Positions 34,844-46,295 of a DNA stretch of 64,000 nucleotides are shown piece after piece. How positions within the stretch are numbered: the first letter of the stretch is position 1; every line of letters begins with the position of its first letter. Position numbers and translations under genes: made by a program. Under the pieces are notes generated by a model, which did no database searches, was not told where the DNA came from, and worked only from the letters and a program-made list of their open reading frames with translations. Source of the DNA: Megaustenia siamemsis (Eukaryota; Mollusca; Gastropoda; Stylommatophora; Ariophantidae); the NCBI GenBank assembly GCA_032433765.1, contig JAVIAB010000124.1, positions 79,459,465 to 79,523,464 of the forward strand. Direction: 5' to 3'.

Positions 34844-36175
34844 CTATCCAGAAATAAAATAAATAGGAAATGTTTAATAAAGACTTTAATGCAGTGCTCA
34901 AAAATATAATTTTTAATGAACTCTGACAAAAATTATAGTCTAAATATAAATTCTAATGGCTGATAATTTTTGATAAGTTTCTAACAGTTTTAAACTATCT
35001 GGCTAATTTTAAAATAAAAAAAATTGTGACAGTTTTAGTGCAGTTAGAGTGAAGACAGATAGAGCATAAATACATGTCAGCAAAAGAATTAAGTTCAACT
35101 CTGTAGCTCTGAGACAGACATAATGATATGAAACAGATTTCAGCTACTGGCAACATGAGTGAACCACTCCAAGATATGATCCTCAGGATGTCTCTAAATG
35201 CTCTGTCAAAGATAGCTCCTCGAGATGTTATAGGAACCAGGTGAGAACCAAAGGAGAGAGCCAAATAAAAAGGTTCACAAAGAACTTAAAGAAAATGTTC
35301 TTACATGGACTGGATGATCTACATTGGCAGCTGAATGATTAACTGATAACAAATAAGATAAAAGCTTAAAAAAATATTATTTTTACAAAGTCTGGAATTA
35401 GAAAAGACTTATACTGTTTGAGGTTCCAGGTCTAGTAGTCATGTATGAATTAAATCAAATCACTATTTACCTGAATATAAAAAGCAAATTCAAGGAATTA
35501 TATATATATATAACATAAAATACTGGAGCTGAAACAGGTAAAGCCTAACATATCTGGACAACCTTACACAAATGTTTGGATTATCAAACGTTCATCTTAA
35601 CATAGAAAAAGGCTTGAATGATCAATAATTTTATAGAAAATATTTCAGGAAAAACTAACATTTTGGGGTTCAAAAGAAGGACTGAAAAAATCCAATCATG
35701 GAGAGAACATTTTATTTGTTCAACACTCAAGTGTTTACAACAGACAACATTAAAACAGTAGCCAGCTGATGTGCTCACATTAAGGGATTACAATTATTTA
35801 CATAGTTATCTACGAACACAGAATAGATCAACAGACGGAATTTCATAAACAAATTATCATAGACATGATGTTATCTGCAACCTATTCATAAAAGACCAAC
35901 TCGTAATATCTGACTGGTATCTAAAAACGCACACACTTAGGTAAGGTGTGATAACAAATCCAGACTTTGAGATCATAATTTTTCCTTCTGTGATCAATCT
36001 TGACAAACAAAAAGGGTCCTATCACACTTTGTGGCGAATATGTAAAAACTACATTTTAAAGGGATTTTTGTAGATTTACTGTATCTGACATGCAGTTGAG
36101 GTTACCCTATACTTCACAATCATATTGAAATCCCAGGCAATAAAAAGAAAAGCGGCAGCACATTGCCAGACTTCA
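34844..36175. other. CCDC97 intron 4, first part
   Basis: AT-rich unique sequence with a small (ta)n run at 35500-35512. No feature recognised. Confidence 0.4.
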
Positions 36176-36445
36176 ACATGGTTATGGAAGGCCCTGGTAG
36201 CACTGCAAACGAATTAAAATCCATAATTGCTCAACCGCCCGTGCCAGTGGAATCATCCGAATTACTATCACTACTTCCTCTCCCAAACAAAGAAAGGTAG
36301 CTGTAGTCCCTATCATAGCAGTCTCAGCACACGCCAAAAGACATAAGGTGAAACCACACAGAAAGTGAACACAGTAGCTCCTGCAACAAGCCGGACTTGG
36401 AATATGAGGAAACTGCAACAAGGAACACTTTTCAGATGAGACCAA
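36176..36445 (+). repeat. Dispersed repeat family D, internally deleted
   Basis: Has the start (ggttatggaaggccctgg) and the end (gcaacaagccggacttgg), but lacks the middle about 100 bases present at 38197-38602. Confidence 0.75.
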
Positions 36446-37267
36446 AGTTTGATATCTCAGGGCACCACCTCCAAAACTGGCTTCTCACTGTTTAAATGTT
36501 GGGACCACATGATTCAATTAAAAAAAAACTACAAAAGAGGAGACCAAAGTCTGATATCCCAGTGCATACTGCTGTCAATCAAGCCCTAAACAGAATAAAA
36601 CTCCTTGCACAAACCAAATTGCGGGCACTCTGTGGAAATACCTGTCGCCACAATGTAGTGACTCCCTACCCTATGGACATGCAGTGCCAGGAACTTCCAA
36701 CAAATAACAACACACTCTTTTCACCAACATCACAATGGCAATGACATGCACCTTTCAATAATGAGGTAATGGCTGTAAAGAGCAAACACCAGTAAGTCAA
36801 ATCAAGACATGTTGAGTTTCAATGTCTCACTTAAGTCTATTTATTTTGTGCATTGTCTGCAGCTATTTATTTTTTCATATACATTACAAAATGAGTAGAA
36901 AGGAAAAAAAACAATGAAATAACAGCTCATTTTCATCAAAAATTTGTTACTTACTATATTTACTTACAAAATGGGTAGAAAGAAAACAAACAATGAAATA
37001 ACAGCTCATTTTCATAAAAAAGTGTATTCCCTTCTAAAAAAATTAATTAGCAAAAAAACAAATGACACATAAACTACTGTGTACTATACCAATCTCACAG
37101 TTCTGTCAACATCTCTCCATTTTTCAAATGATACTGTCAGGCAAAAACAGATCAATAAGATAGAGACAATTATCAAAATTGATGGCCATTGAAACAACAG
37201 AGTACAAAGAGAAAAGAAATTGATTCAAACTAAACAATTGCAAAAACCAACAAAGATATCAACAAAC
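36446..37267. other. CCDC97 intron 4, remainder
   Basis: A short local duplication (gaccaaagtttgatatctc at about 36440 and gaccaaagtctgatatccc at about 36542) and a repeated tacaaaatgggtagaaag segment near 36890 and 36965. Nothing else seen. Confidence 0.4.
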
Positions 37268-37400
37268 CTGTAATCAAAATAATCATCTCCTCCTGCTAGA
37301 AACTTCTCTTGCATGGTGCGCAGAAATTCACTGCGAAAGTAGTTTCTTTCTATTTCAGAAACTTCATTGCATACATCATTGTTGGTTTCAGTCTTTCCTC
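37268..37400 (-). CDS. CCDC97: CCDC97, exon 4
   Basis: 133 bases (2 + 43 codons + 2), acceptor tcttgtttag, donor GTTTGT. Encodes an ERNYFRSEFLRTMQEKFLAG segment and then GDDYFDY, matching the family block ExxxxREEFxxxMxxxFLxGxDxDFDY. Phases 2 and 2 join exons 3 and 5 without a break. Confidence 0.92.
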
Positions 37401-38196
37401 CTAAACAAGATTGAGAAAATTAACAAAAACCTCATAATGACATATTCCATGTCCCAGAGTTAGATAGGATAAAAATAGAAGTTAAGAGACTACACTAAAA
37501 AAAAAAAGGGGGGGGGGACGGGGGACTTTTGTAGATTGTAGTATATAAGAGACCAGTTGTCAGCCGACAGCCCACAAGGATATCACGTGCAAATCACATC
37601 TAGGGAGTCAGGTGACTATGGCCGAAAGCAAAGTTTCTTTGTTTCAGACAGAGAGAAGCTAGTCAGACATAAAAGGGAACAGTTGACTTTGAGAGATTTA
37701 GAAGAAAGATCCACCGAGATGATGTCACCACCTAGAAAATAGACAACATCTAGATACAGACAGAATTAGATAACGATAGACCCCAAGTGGATTTTAGCAA
37801 CAATAGATCCTTATAGATATTCAGTTAAAACAGCTTAAATTAATAATGTAGAGATTTTTGGTCCTTCTCAGACAGTGTTAAACCTTAGAGGTTCAATAGT
37901 TCATTAGATTTGAAAATTGAGTAGCAGTTTATAGGAATATTATTTCATTGAAGAAAGTTAGTATGATGTTTGAATGGAGAATATTGTCAATGATATTAAA
38001 TAATAAATAACGTTTAATAAATTCATGGACTTCGAGTCAGACTCCTAACATCTTCACAAGCCACTAGTGAGCTTGTTGTCTATTCAATGTTTGTCAAGTA
38101 TTGTTCAGATCAGTCTGTCTCCAGAGATCACAAAACCAGAACAAAAGTTGACTTGGTGACCTCTGCTGTCACTACATTCTATAATAAATTGGTTAT
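37401..38196. other. CCDC97 intron 3, first part
   Basis: Contains an A-run followed by a G-run at 37495-37519. The open frame 37557-37742 has no recognisable domain. Confidence 0.4.
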
Positions 38197-38602
38197 TGGT
38201 TATGGAAGGCCTCGGTATTACCGCAAACGAATTAAAATCCACAATTGCTCAACCGCCCGTGCCAGTGGAATCATCCGAATTACCAACTCATCTCCCAAAC
38301 AAAGAAAGGTAACTGTAGTCCCCATCGTAGCAGTCTCAGCACACGCCAAAAGACATAAGGCGAAACCGCGCAGAAAGTGAACACAGCCAACTGTTCCCTG
38401 TCATACGATATCATCATTCCTCGTAAACAAGCGGGATATCGAAGCAGGATCAAAACGGATGAGACACACAGCTCACGGTGTGCACAGAGCACTTAACTCA
38501 GTAGCTCCTGCAACTAGCCGGTCTTGGAATATGAGGAAACTGCAAGAAGGAACACTTTTCAGACATAGCCTTCAATGGTTCCTGCCGCCTATCCATCATA
38601 TA
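38197..38602 (+). repeat. Dispersed repeat family D, best-preserved copy
   Basis: About 400 bases: ggttatggaaggcctcgg, aattgctcaaccgcccgtgc, gtagcagtctcagcacacgc, cacacagctcacggtgtgca, cagtagctcctgcaactagc and ttcctgccgcctatcc. Similarity of five copies over the same limits shows it is a mobile unit. No tRNA-like head or long frame, so its class is open. Confidence 0.75.
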
Positions 38603-38612
38603 CCATGGAAGT

Positions 38613-39400
38613 TCACGTCCTCCCAAAAATGATGATCGTCATAGCACTTGATGATGTTAGGCCATCATTGATGACTCCAATTCCAAACATATAGACACAC
38701 AGTGGTGGTAAGTTATCATTTCCAATCCAACAGAAGCCACATGACCTGTAGTTAGTAAAACCACAGAGAGAATATGATTTTGTGACCTTCACTGATTCAC
38801 TCTTAGATGTGAATGTGTAGTTTACACAAGAGGAGAAGTTTTCAACTACAGTGATCCCATTTAAGGCAATTCTGGGATAGCAAGGCAAGTCTCCTTTATA
38901 GCAGCAGAACTTGATTTCTCCGCTCCCTTCTTGTAGTTGCCGCCACACGATTCTGATGTCTCATTAACTTGGACATCATTCAAGAACAATGTCAGATTAA
39001 CATTCCATAGATATGGCTCTGCTGATGAAATGCTTGGTGCAACAGTTGTATCAATCATACTGGAGGCTCCTGGTGGTCTGTGGTCATTAATATCACAGAC
39101 GGCACATGATGTTGTTATATTCAATATTTCTTTCTGGGGTGTAAATATGTGGCACACACATGGAGAGTGGTTTGTGGTCACAGTAATCCCATTAAAGGCA
39201 ATTCTAGGGTAGCATGGTATAGCTGTTTCAGAACAGCACAATCCTGTGATGTTTTCTGTGTTCGCTATAAAGCTGCTGGTGCTACACAATCCTGACCAAA
39301 TATAGTTGTGGACATTATTCACTTGCAATGACAAAACTGCTTTGTTTACTGATAAACCTCTGGAAGCGAATCATTTATGGGACTAATAGTACAATTTATT
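38613..39400 (-). pseudogene. Two-domain cysteine-rich coding sequence with frameshifts, nested in CCDC97 intron 3
   Basis: Unrecognised protein. On the - strand two related domains follow each other. The first, in frame 39334-38861, has CCSETAIPCYPRIAFNGITV then NHSPCVCHIFTP and TTSCAVCDI. The second, in another frame (38948-38613), has CCYKGDLPCYPRIALNGITV then FSSCVNYTFTSK and KSYSLCGF. Both are preceded by a beta-strand-like LxLNDVxVN or LSLQVNNV element. The pairing shows that one reading frame is broken near 38945 (the frames differ by one step), and another break lies near 39350, where a third frame (GRINCTISPIND) leads in. Several N-glycosylation motifs suggest an extracellular protein. 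It lies in the same orientation as CCDC97 but is not part of its splice chain. Sequencing error could mimic the breaks. Confidence 0.5.
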
Positions 39401-40128
39401 CTTCCATCGGGGATATCTTCATTGAGTCCCCCCCAAAAAGTCTTTGGTTAAAAAGCACATATGCTTTTGAGTTAAACACAAAATGAGCCCACTTCATAGA
39501 TTCAAAATGATTCTTGCCAATGCCATCCATTTGCACAAGTTAGGTCCTTAGCTTCCAAGGTCACAAATGTCCGAAACGAATTAACGACTTTATCTACAGC
39601 GAAGGTTAACGAACTGTGAACAAACATTTATGTTCAAACCCTTGAATACATTTTCAAAAATCTGCCAACTCGCAGCAATAACATATATCGTGTTGTTCAA
39701 TGTAAACATTGCTTAGTCCATAGCTCGAATATAAATAAGCTGCCATTTTGGTCTATAATAAATATCACGGCCAAAGAAATACACTAACAGGGTCATGTCC
39801 GGTTAAGATGATGTCACGTGTTAAATAAGACGATTGATGAACCTTTCATTCAATTAACCATACATTCTTTTTCTATCTCCCACACATCAAATCATTAATA
39901 CCAACTTATTACATATAGTTATATCTGTATATACATTTTTAAAAGTTATATTTCGTGATGTATATCATGTTGTTGGCAAAGTGAGACCATAAAATATCAC
40001 TATACTAAGCTATAGTATTTGGAGGCAAAGAGGACAGTACTTTTCCTCACTGTTATTACTTTCCCAAAAAAGTAAGCCATTCAATTTTCACCTGGGTTGA
40101 CAGGAGAGCATCAAACTGCATTCACACA
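39401..40128. other. CCDC97 intron 3, unclassified
   Basis: No feature recognised apart from a C-run (- strand G-run) near 39430. Confidence 0.4.
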
Positions 40129-40414
40129 TAAGTTGGTATATAAAAAGTAGTAAAGTGCCCCGTCAAGGCAAGTGGCATATAGAGAATATGGTGTTAGTGA
40201 CCATAATTTTTATAGACTTTTTCGGCACATGATTTTTGGGGTAATGTGGTGGGTAATACGTCTGTGCCGCTTTACTTTCCCAGAAAAAATCCGGTACCCA
40301 TTTAAGGCTGGGTGAACCCGGAAGCCGTTGGTTGGGATCGAACCCTACCTCTTGTCCTTTGTAGTCCAGTTCACTAACCACTGAGCTATCGCTGCTCCCT
40401 TAAGTTGGTATATA
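40129..40414 (-). mobile_element. tRNA-derived SINE, family A, with target-site duplication
   Basis: SINE 40143-40400; the 14-base target taagttggtatata is at 40129 and 40401. Head on the right with B box ggttcgatccc reversed (gggatcgaacc). Confidence 0.92.
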
Positions 40415-40671
40415 TTCAACATCGATTAAATAACAGCATCAACTATACAGAACATTATATTTTCAGTACAATCTTCATTTTGCTCAACCATAAGACCAAC
40501 AAAACAGTCCACATCCTACACTATTCATTCTGTTTCCTCTGTTTCCCACCAGATTGTTCTTGGCCCTCTTTTGTTTCATTGCCAGAAAACTCTTGAGATT
40601 GTTTCAACTATCTCTTCCATGCACTACTAGCATCTGCCTGTTGGGTCAAAGGGCATCAGCTCACAGGACCT

Positions 40672-41000
40672 AAAGGTCAAGTACGAGACTTTAACCGGCG
40701 TCTTAGCATGCGAGTTTTCACCCATATCTGCTCAGCCACTTATCCAGAAGTGTTCGGAGACTTCTGACAGTGTCGCATTAAGCATTGAAACTCACGATGT
40801 GAGGCGGCATTTCCTTACCTTCTCAGAGTACTACCACCCTGGTATTCATTTCTGCCAGCAGTTGGGTTGACTGTGAGGGTATTTTTTTTCCCCGACCACA
40901 AGTACAACTCACACTTCTTCCAGCGGGAATTGAACTTGGATTGATCGAACATCGGTAGCCTAGTGGAGTGGTTTTCCCAACTAGGCTACCAAGGCCCCTC
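40672..41000 (-). mobile_element. tRNA-derived SINE, family B
   Basis: ggtcaagtacgagactttaa at the left end, tttctgccagcagttgggtt in the middle, tRNA-like head on the right near ttgatcgaacatcggtagcc. Confidence 0.85.
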
Positions 41001-41300
41001 AGTGGGCCTACTACTAGCCTCTGCCTGTTGGGCCGAACGGCGTCAGCCCACACCTTGATGGACCTTCTATAAGCAGCTGCCTGCTAATACATTATGACCT
41101 TCTCATATTTGCACCTATTGAGCAATTCTTAGTTGCTGATTTTCTTTGGCCAAAATGTTTTGAATACCACCCACAAGCAGGTTGTGTGAGAAGATCAGTG
41201 TCTTGATGTTTCACTGCTGCTCTCCATTATACACACTTACTAATCTCAACAAATATTTTTGTTTCTAAATGTTAATAACAAATATTTAAAGTCTTCAAAC

Positions 41301-41376
41301 CTGCACTGTTGCTTGATACAATTTTCACATCAATTATATCCTCATCACTGTCCTCCTCTTCCTCTTTCTGTTGTTC
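41301..41376 (-). CDS. CCDC97: CCDC97, exon 3 (acidic linker)
   Basis: 76 bases (25 codons + 1), acceptor gttttattttag, donor GTTTGA. Encodes EQQKEEEEDSDEDIIDVKIV then SSNSA. In the family the middle of the protein is an acidic Glu/Asp-rich stretch after the LLQQ/LLKH segment, which this matches in place and composition. Confidence 0.88.
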
Positions 41377-41454
41377 CTAAAATAAAACAAAATTAAAGTC
41401 ACGAAATACGGTAAACATTTATTGACAAGTACAAAAAATATCTACACCTTTCAC

Positions 41455-41745
41455 CACAAAGTCTTTGGCATGGGCAGATTTTTAATTGTACAACAATTTT
41501 ACCAAGGCAGCAGCCATTTTTGCCTACATGTTTTATTTTTAGCTACCATGAATTCTTTAACATGTGCAGAGTGTAAGTGGGACCTCTTGTTTTTCATATC
41601 AGAGAAAGCTCTTTGGATTTTACTAGCCAGAGACTGTGTGAGGTCAAACAATAAGGAAGCAGGATTTGAAAAGAAAAATTCCTACCATCTGTGGTGTGAC
41701 TCTAACTCAGAACCTCTATGTCCAGAAATCTCTAGACAACCCAGC
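41455..41745 (-). mobile_element. tRNA-derived SINE, family C, without minisatellite
   Basis: Contains ttttaccaaggcagcagcca, aacatgtgcagagtgtaagt, tcatatcagagaaagctctt and the head region gtggtgtgactctaactcag. Useful as the unexpanded reference for the arrays at 27043 and 29032. Confidence 0.75.
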
Positions 41746-41829
41746 CCCCTGGCAGTGATGTCAAAATAATTGTTAAAGTGGAGATTGTTATATTATTCTA
41801 GGATCTTGATCAATACACAGACGCATCTT

Positions 41830-42140
41830 CAGATGCTCCGATTTTCACAAAAGATCCACTTTGGGTGCATTTATAAATTATGCCTGGTCGGCAGTCATTC
41901 TGGCCTACTCTTTTTGACTTTTCACTGCCATAGGTTCTTTAACAGGTAAACAGTGCACATGGGACCTCCTGTTTTTCACAGTCATCCAAGTAGGCATTGG
42001 ATCTCAATACACAGAGACTTGAGAAGGGTAACGCTGTGAAGAATTGACAAATTAGAAACAAAAAAACATTCTAACTGACTTGTGCGGGATTAGAACCTGG
42101 GACCTTCTTGTCCAGGGGAAGACATCTTACCTCTAGACCC
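41830..42140 (-). mobile_element. tRNA-derived SINE, family C, without minisatellite
   Basis: ctggtcggcagtcattctgg, gtaaacagtgcacatgggac, catccaagtaggcattggat, and the head gggattagaacctgggacc ... catcttacctctagacc. Confidence 0.8.
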
Positions 42141-42905
42141 CAATGTGAAGTGTGTTGACAAAATAGACACCTCATATCCTGTGAAGGAATCAGTGGCTAA
42201 TTTGTGACAGGTTTATTTGGGGAGCTTCGTGGGCTTTGACATATAGAGAAATCAGCTAATTACTTTGACATATAGAGAAATCAGCTAATTACTTTGACAT
42301 ATAGAGAAATCAGCTAATTACTTTGACATATAGAATAATGAGCTAACTACTTTGACATATAGAGAAATCAGCTAATTACTTTGACTAATGTGAAGTGACT
42401 AATGTGAAGTGTGTTGACAAAATAGACACCTCATATTCTGTGAAGGAATCAATGGCTAATTTGTGACAGGTGTATTTTGGGAGCTTCCTGGGCTTTGACA
42501 TATAGAGAAATCAGCTAATTACTTTGACATATAGAGAAATCAGCTAATTACTTTGACATATAGAGTAATCGGCTAATTACTTTGACATATAGAATAATGA
42601 GCTAATTACTTTGACATATAGAGAAATCAGCTAATTACTTTGACATATAGAATAATGAGCTAATTACTTTGACATATAGAGAAATCAGCTCTAATTACTT
42701 TGACATATAGAATAATGAGCTAATTACTTTGGCATATAGAGAAATCAGCTAATTACTTTGACATATAGAATAATGAGCTAATTACTTTGACATATAGAGA
42801 AATCAGCTAATTACTTTAATATGTATAGTAATCAGCCAATTGCTTTGACATATATAGTAATGAGCTAATTACTTTGACATATAGAGAATAATGAGCGAAT
42901 TACTT
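42141..42905. repeat. 29-bp minisatellite in two blocks, with a duplicated lead sequence
   Basis: Unit tttgacatatagagaaatca + gctaattac; period 29 from 42241/42270. A 90-base lead (aatgtgaagtgtgttgacaa ... gggctttgaca) precedes each block, at 42142 and 42401, so lead plus array was duplicated with a 259-base offset. It begins directly after a SINE C head. Confidence 0.92.
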
Positions 42906-43004
42906 TAACATGAGGACTTTAGCTTTTATTTCAGACTGGCATCATCACAGTCGAGGCATTTCCATATCCACTCTGCCACCCGTTCCAGCAGGAAGTTTTC
43001 GTCA

Positions 43005-43570
43005 ACTAATTGTTTCTGTCCTGCTTTGATTGACCATGTTCGTCAACTGATTGTTTCTGTCCTGCTTTAATTGACCATGTTCGTCAACTGATTGTTTCTG
43101 TCCTGCTTTGATTGACCATGTTCGTCAACTGATTGTTTCTGTCCTGCTTTGATTGACCATGTTCATCAACTGATTGTTTCTGTCCTGCTTTGATTGACCA
43201 TGTTCGTCAACTGATTGTTTCTGTCCTGCTTTGATTGACCATGTTCGTCAACTGATTGTTTCTGTCCTGTATTGATTGACCATGTCCGTCAACTGATTGT
43301 TTCTGTCCTGCATTGATTGACCATGTTCATCAACTGATTGTTTCTGTCCTGCATTGATTGACCATGTTCATCAACTTATTGTTTCTGTCCTGCATTGATT
43401 GACCGTGTCCGTCAACTGATTGTTTCTGTCCTGCATTGATTGACTGTGTCCGTCAACTGATTGTTTCTGTCCTGCATTGATTGACCGTGTTCGTCAATTG
43501 ATTGTTTCTGTCCTGCATTGATTGACCATGTTCATCAACTGATTGTTTCTGTCCTGCATTGATTGAACGT
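43005..43570. repeat. 41-bp minisatellite, about 14 copies
   Basis: Unit tcaactgattgtttctgtcc + tgctttgattgaccatgttcg; period 41 from 43081/43122. The left half has ctttgattg, the right half cattgattg. Unrelated in sequence to the 41-bp array at 2578. Confidence 0.93.
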
Positions 43571-43807
43571 GCTATATCCTTTGCCACAGAGGATGCTTTT
43601 CCTGCTTTCACTCCTCGTGGTGCCTTGTTTCACCATTCTCTTGACATGTGGACTATCCTCAGCTTCCTTGTTGCCATCCTGTGTGAGGTACTTTTCAAGC
43701 TCTCTTGACATATGAGCTAATTACTTTTACATATAGAGTAATGAACTAATTTCATTAGTTTTGAAGAAAAAGATTTTTTAATGATATCAGCTACATCTGG
43801 ATGCAAA

Positions 43808-44185
43808 CATGCATCTTCATCATCATCATTATGTGCCAAACTGGTTGGCATTGGCGATCATGTCCTTCCACAACCTTCTATTAATCGTGCATCATATCAA
43901 TTCTGTTGTTGACTGTTTTCCATACCATGACACCAAGCTATCTAGTATTTTCTCTCTTTGTCATCCGCGATCTCTCTTTCCCTGTATTTTGCCAGTTGTA
44001 ACCAAGTTTTGCAACTTTCCTCTTCTCATGATGTGCCCAAAATATGTTGATTGTTTCTTAGGAGCTCCCTTTTTGTGTTGGCCTCTCTGTGGCCTGTAAT
44101 CGTCTTTTCATTTGTTTGTCCATTGTTCATTTGTCCATGATTTGCTTCCATAGGTCAGAATTGGCTCTATATATATCTTCAGGGC
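43808..44185 (-). mobile_element. LINE 3' fragment related to family B (- strand)
   Basis: (atc)n start, then ggcattggcgatcatgtcct and cttctcatgatgtgcccaaa match the family B tail region at lower similarity. Confidence 0.65.
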
Positions 44186-44359
44186 AGTGAAAAAAAAGGA
44201 TCTGTTGCAGTTTCAGTAAAGTGTAAAAGTCTTACATATACAGCAACTGAGTCCTGCAATAAAACCTTGATATTAAAATTAGAAGCCACATGAGTAAAGA
44301 ACAGATTTATGTTTGGAAGTTGTCAGAATACATTTGCCAAATCATGTTCCAACAAAGAC

Positions 44360-44537
44360 AGGGAATAATAGAACAAAGAAGTATGTGTTAGCACTCGGAA
44401 AAATTGACAGACAAACAACAATAGAAAAAATAGACACCTCACTTCGGACCATATATTGTTCTTCGTTTTTTTCTATTGTTGTTTGTCTGTCAATTTTTCC
44501 GAGTGCTAACACATACTTCTTTGTTCTATTATTCCCT
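44360..44537. repeat. Perfect inverted repeat, 71-base arms, 36-base loop
   Basis: Left arm 44360-44430 (agggaataatagaacaaag ... caatagaaaaaa) and right arm 44467-44537 are exact reverse complements. Open frame 44313-44579 only reflects this. No terminal duplication found just outside the arms. Confidence 0.97.
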
Positions 44538-44784
44538 ATTATCGCCTCGGAAGTTCCCCATATAATAATATTTATGTAATATTATTTGTATCCAACAAAG
44601 ACACCAGTCTCAGTTGAAACTTGAAATATTGTGACAATAATTATATCTGCAAAATAAATTATTTTACTGACAGCAACTTATTTCCCCCTTACTAATCTGA
44701 AATACCACTATCAGGAATGATGAGATGATAATTTATTGGTTAACTTCAAACAGTTATATAAGTCTATAATCACAACTGATATCT

Positions 44785-44905
44785 CCAGATTCATATATAT
44801 AAATATATCTATCTATTGTCCTTCCGAGCCGAAGACGGCACATAGGGCAGAACCACAATCTCAAAAAAAAGGAACTTTGCATGCCAAAATGGCACATATT
44901 GCAGA
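44785..44905 (-). repeat. Short repeat with LINE-like 3' tail
   Basis: Reverse of 53955-54047 and 54165-54262: gcacatagggcagaaccaca, then cgaaag-type junction and (atag)n. The tail resembles that of LINE A. Confidence 0.7.
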
Positions 44906-45067
44906 GATCACTGCTTCCAAAACTTATGGCTCTGTTTCCATAACAATACTTTTTTACAATGACAGCTTGTCAAACCATCAATCAACCTCCTTAGTCGCCT
45001 CTTACAACATGCCTGGAAGGTCACTATTCTTTACTTCCCTCACAACGAAGCCCCGGTAACACACAGG

Positions 45068-45495
<428 letters not shown>

Positions 45496-46003
45496 TACTA
45501 TCAACCCTTACGTATGCGTGTGAAAGCTGGAAAACAACAAGAGATATAGAAACAAAGTTGAACGCATTCGAAAATAAATGTCTAAGGAAAATACTTGGTA
45601 TAGAATGGAACGAATTCAAAACAAACGAGGAAATTAGAGAAATCGCCAATCAACCACTAATATCTTCAGTAATAAAGAAAAGACGATGGTCATACGTTGG
45701 ACATGTGATGAGAAGAGATAATAATCGAATAGCAAAGCAAGCCCTCATATGGGAAACAACAGGTAAAAGAAAAAGAGGAAGACCCAGGGAGACACTGAGA
45801 AGAACATTGATGAGAGAGGCAAGAGCAGCAGGAATCGGCTCCCTCAATGAGATAGAACTGCTTGCACAGAACAGAGACAGATGGCGAGATTTGATAAAAT
45901 ATCTTTAAAAGAAAACTGCTAGAACAAAAATTCATATAGGAGAAGGTGTATCTTGGTCTACGCCCTATGGGCCGGTTACGGCTCGAAAGGTCACTAGATA
46001 GAT
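45496..46003 (+). mobile_element. LINE 3' fragment, family A
   Basis: Begins at gtactatcaacccttacgta and encodes [20 protein letters not shown] then [14 protein letters not shown] and the family A C-terminus to RDLIKYL, followed by the 3' UTR and gatagata tail. It differs from 47113-47620 at only about six positions. Confidence 0.9.
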
Positions 46004-46202
46004 ATATATATATATATATATATGAGATATATATATATATATATGAGATATATATATATATATATATGAGATATATATGAGATATATATATATATATATA
46101 TATGAGATATATATATATATATATATGAGATATATATATATGAGATATATATATATATATATGAGATATATATATATATATATATATATATGAGATATAT
46201 AT

Positions 46203-46287
<85 letters not shown>
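46004..46287. repeat. (TA)n / (GAGATATATA)n microsatellite
   Basis: About 285 bases of the same composition as 45068-45495. Confidence 0.95.

Positions 46288-46295
<8 letters not shown>

Noticed and set aside
38087..38380. Basic 97-residue frame as a small gene
   Set aside because: It lies largely in dispersed repeat D, whose other copies do not keep the frame.
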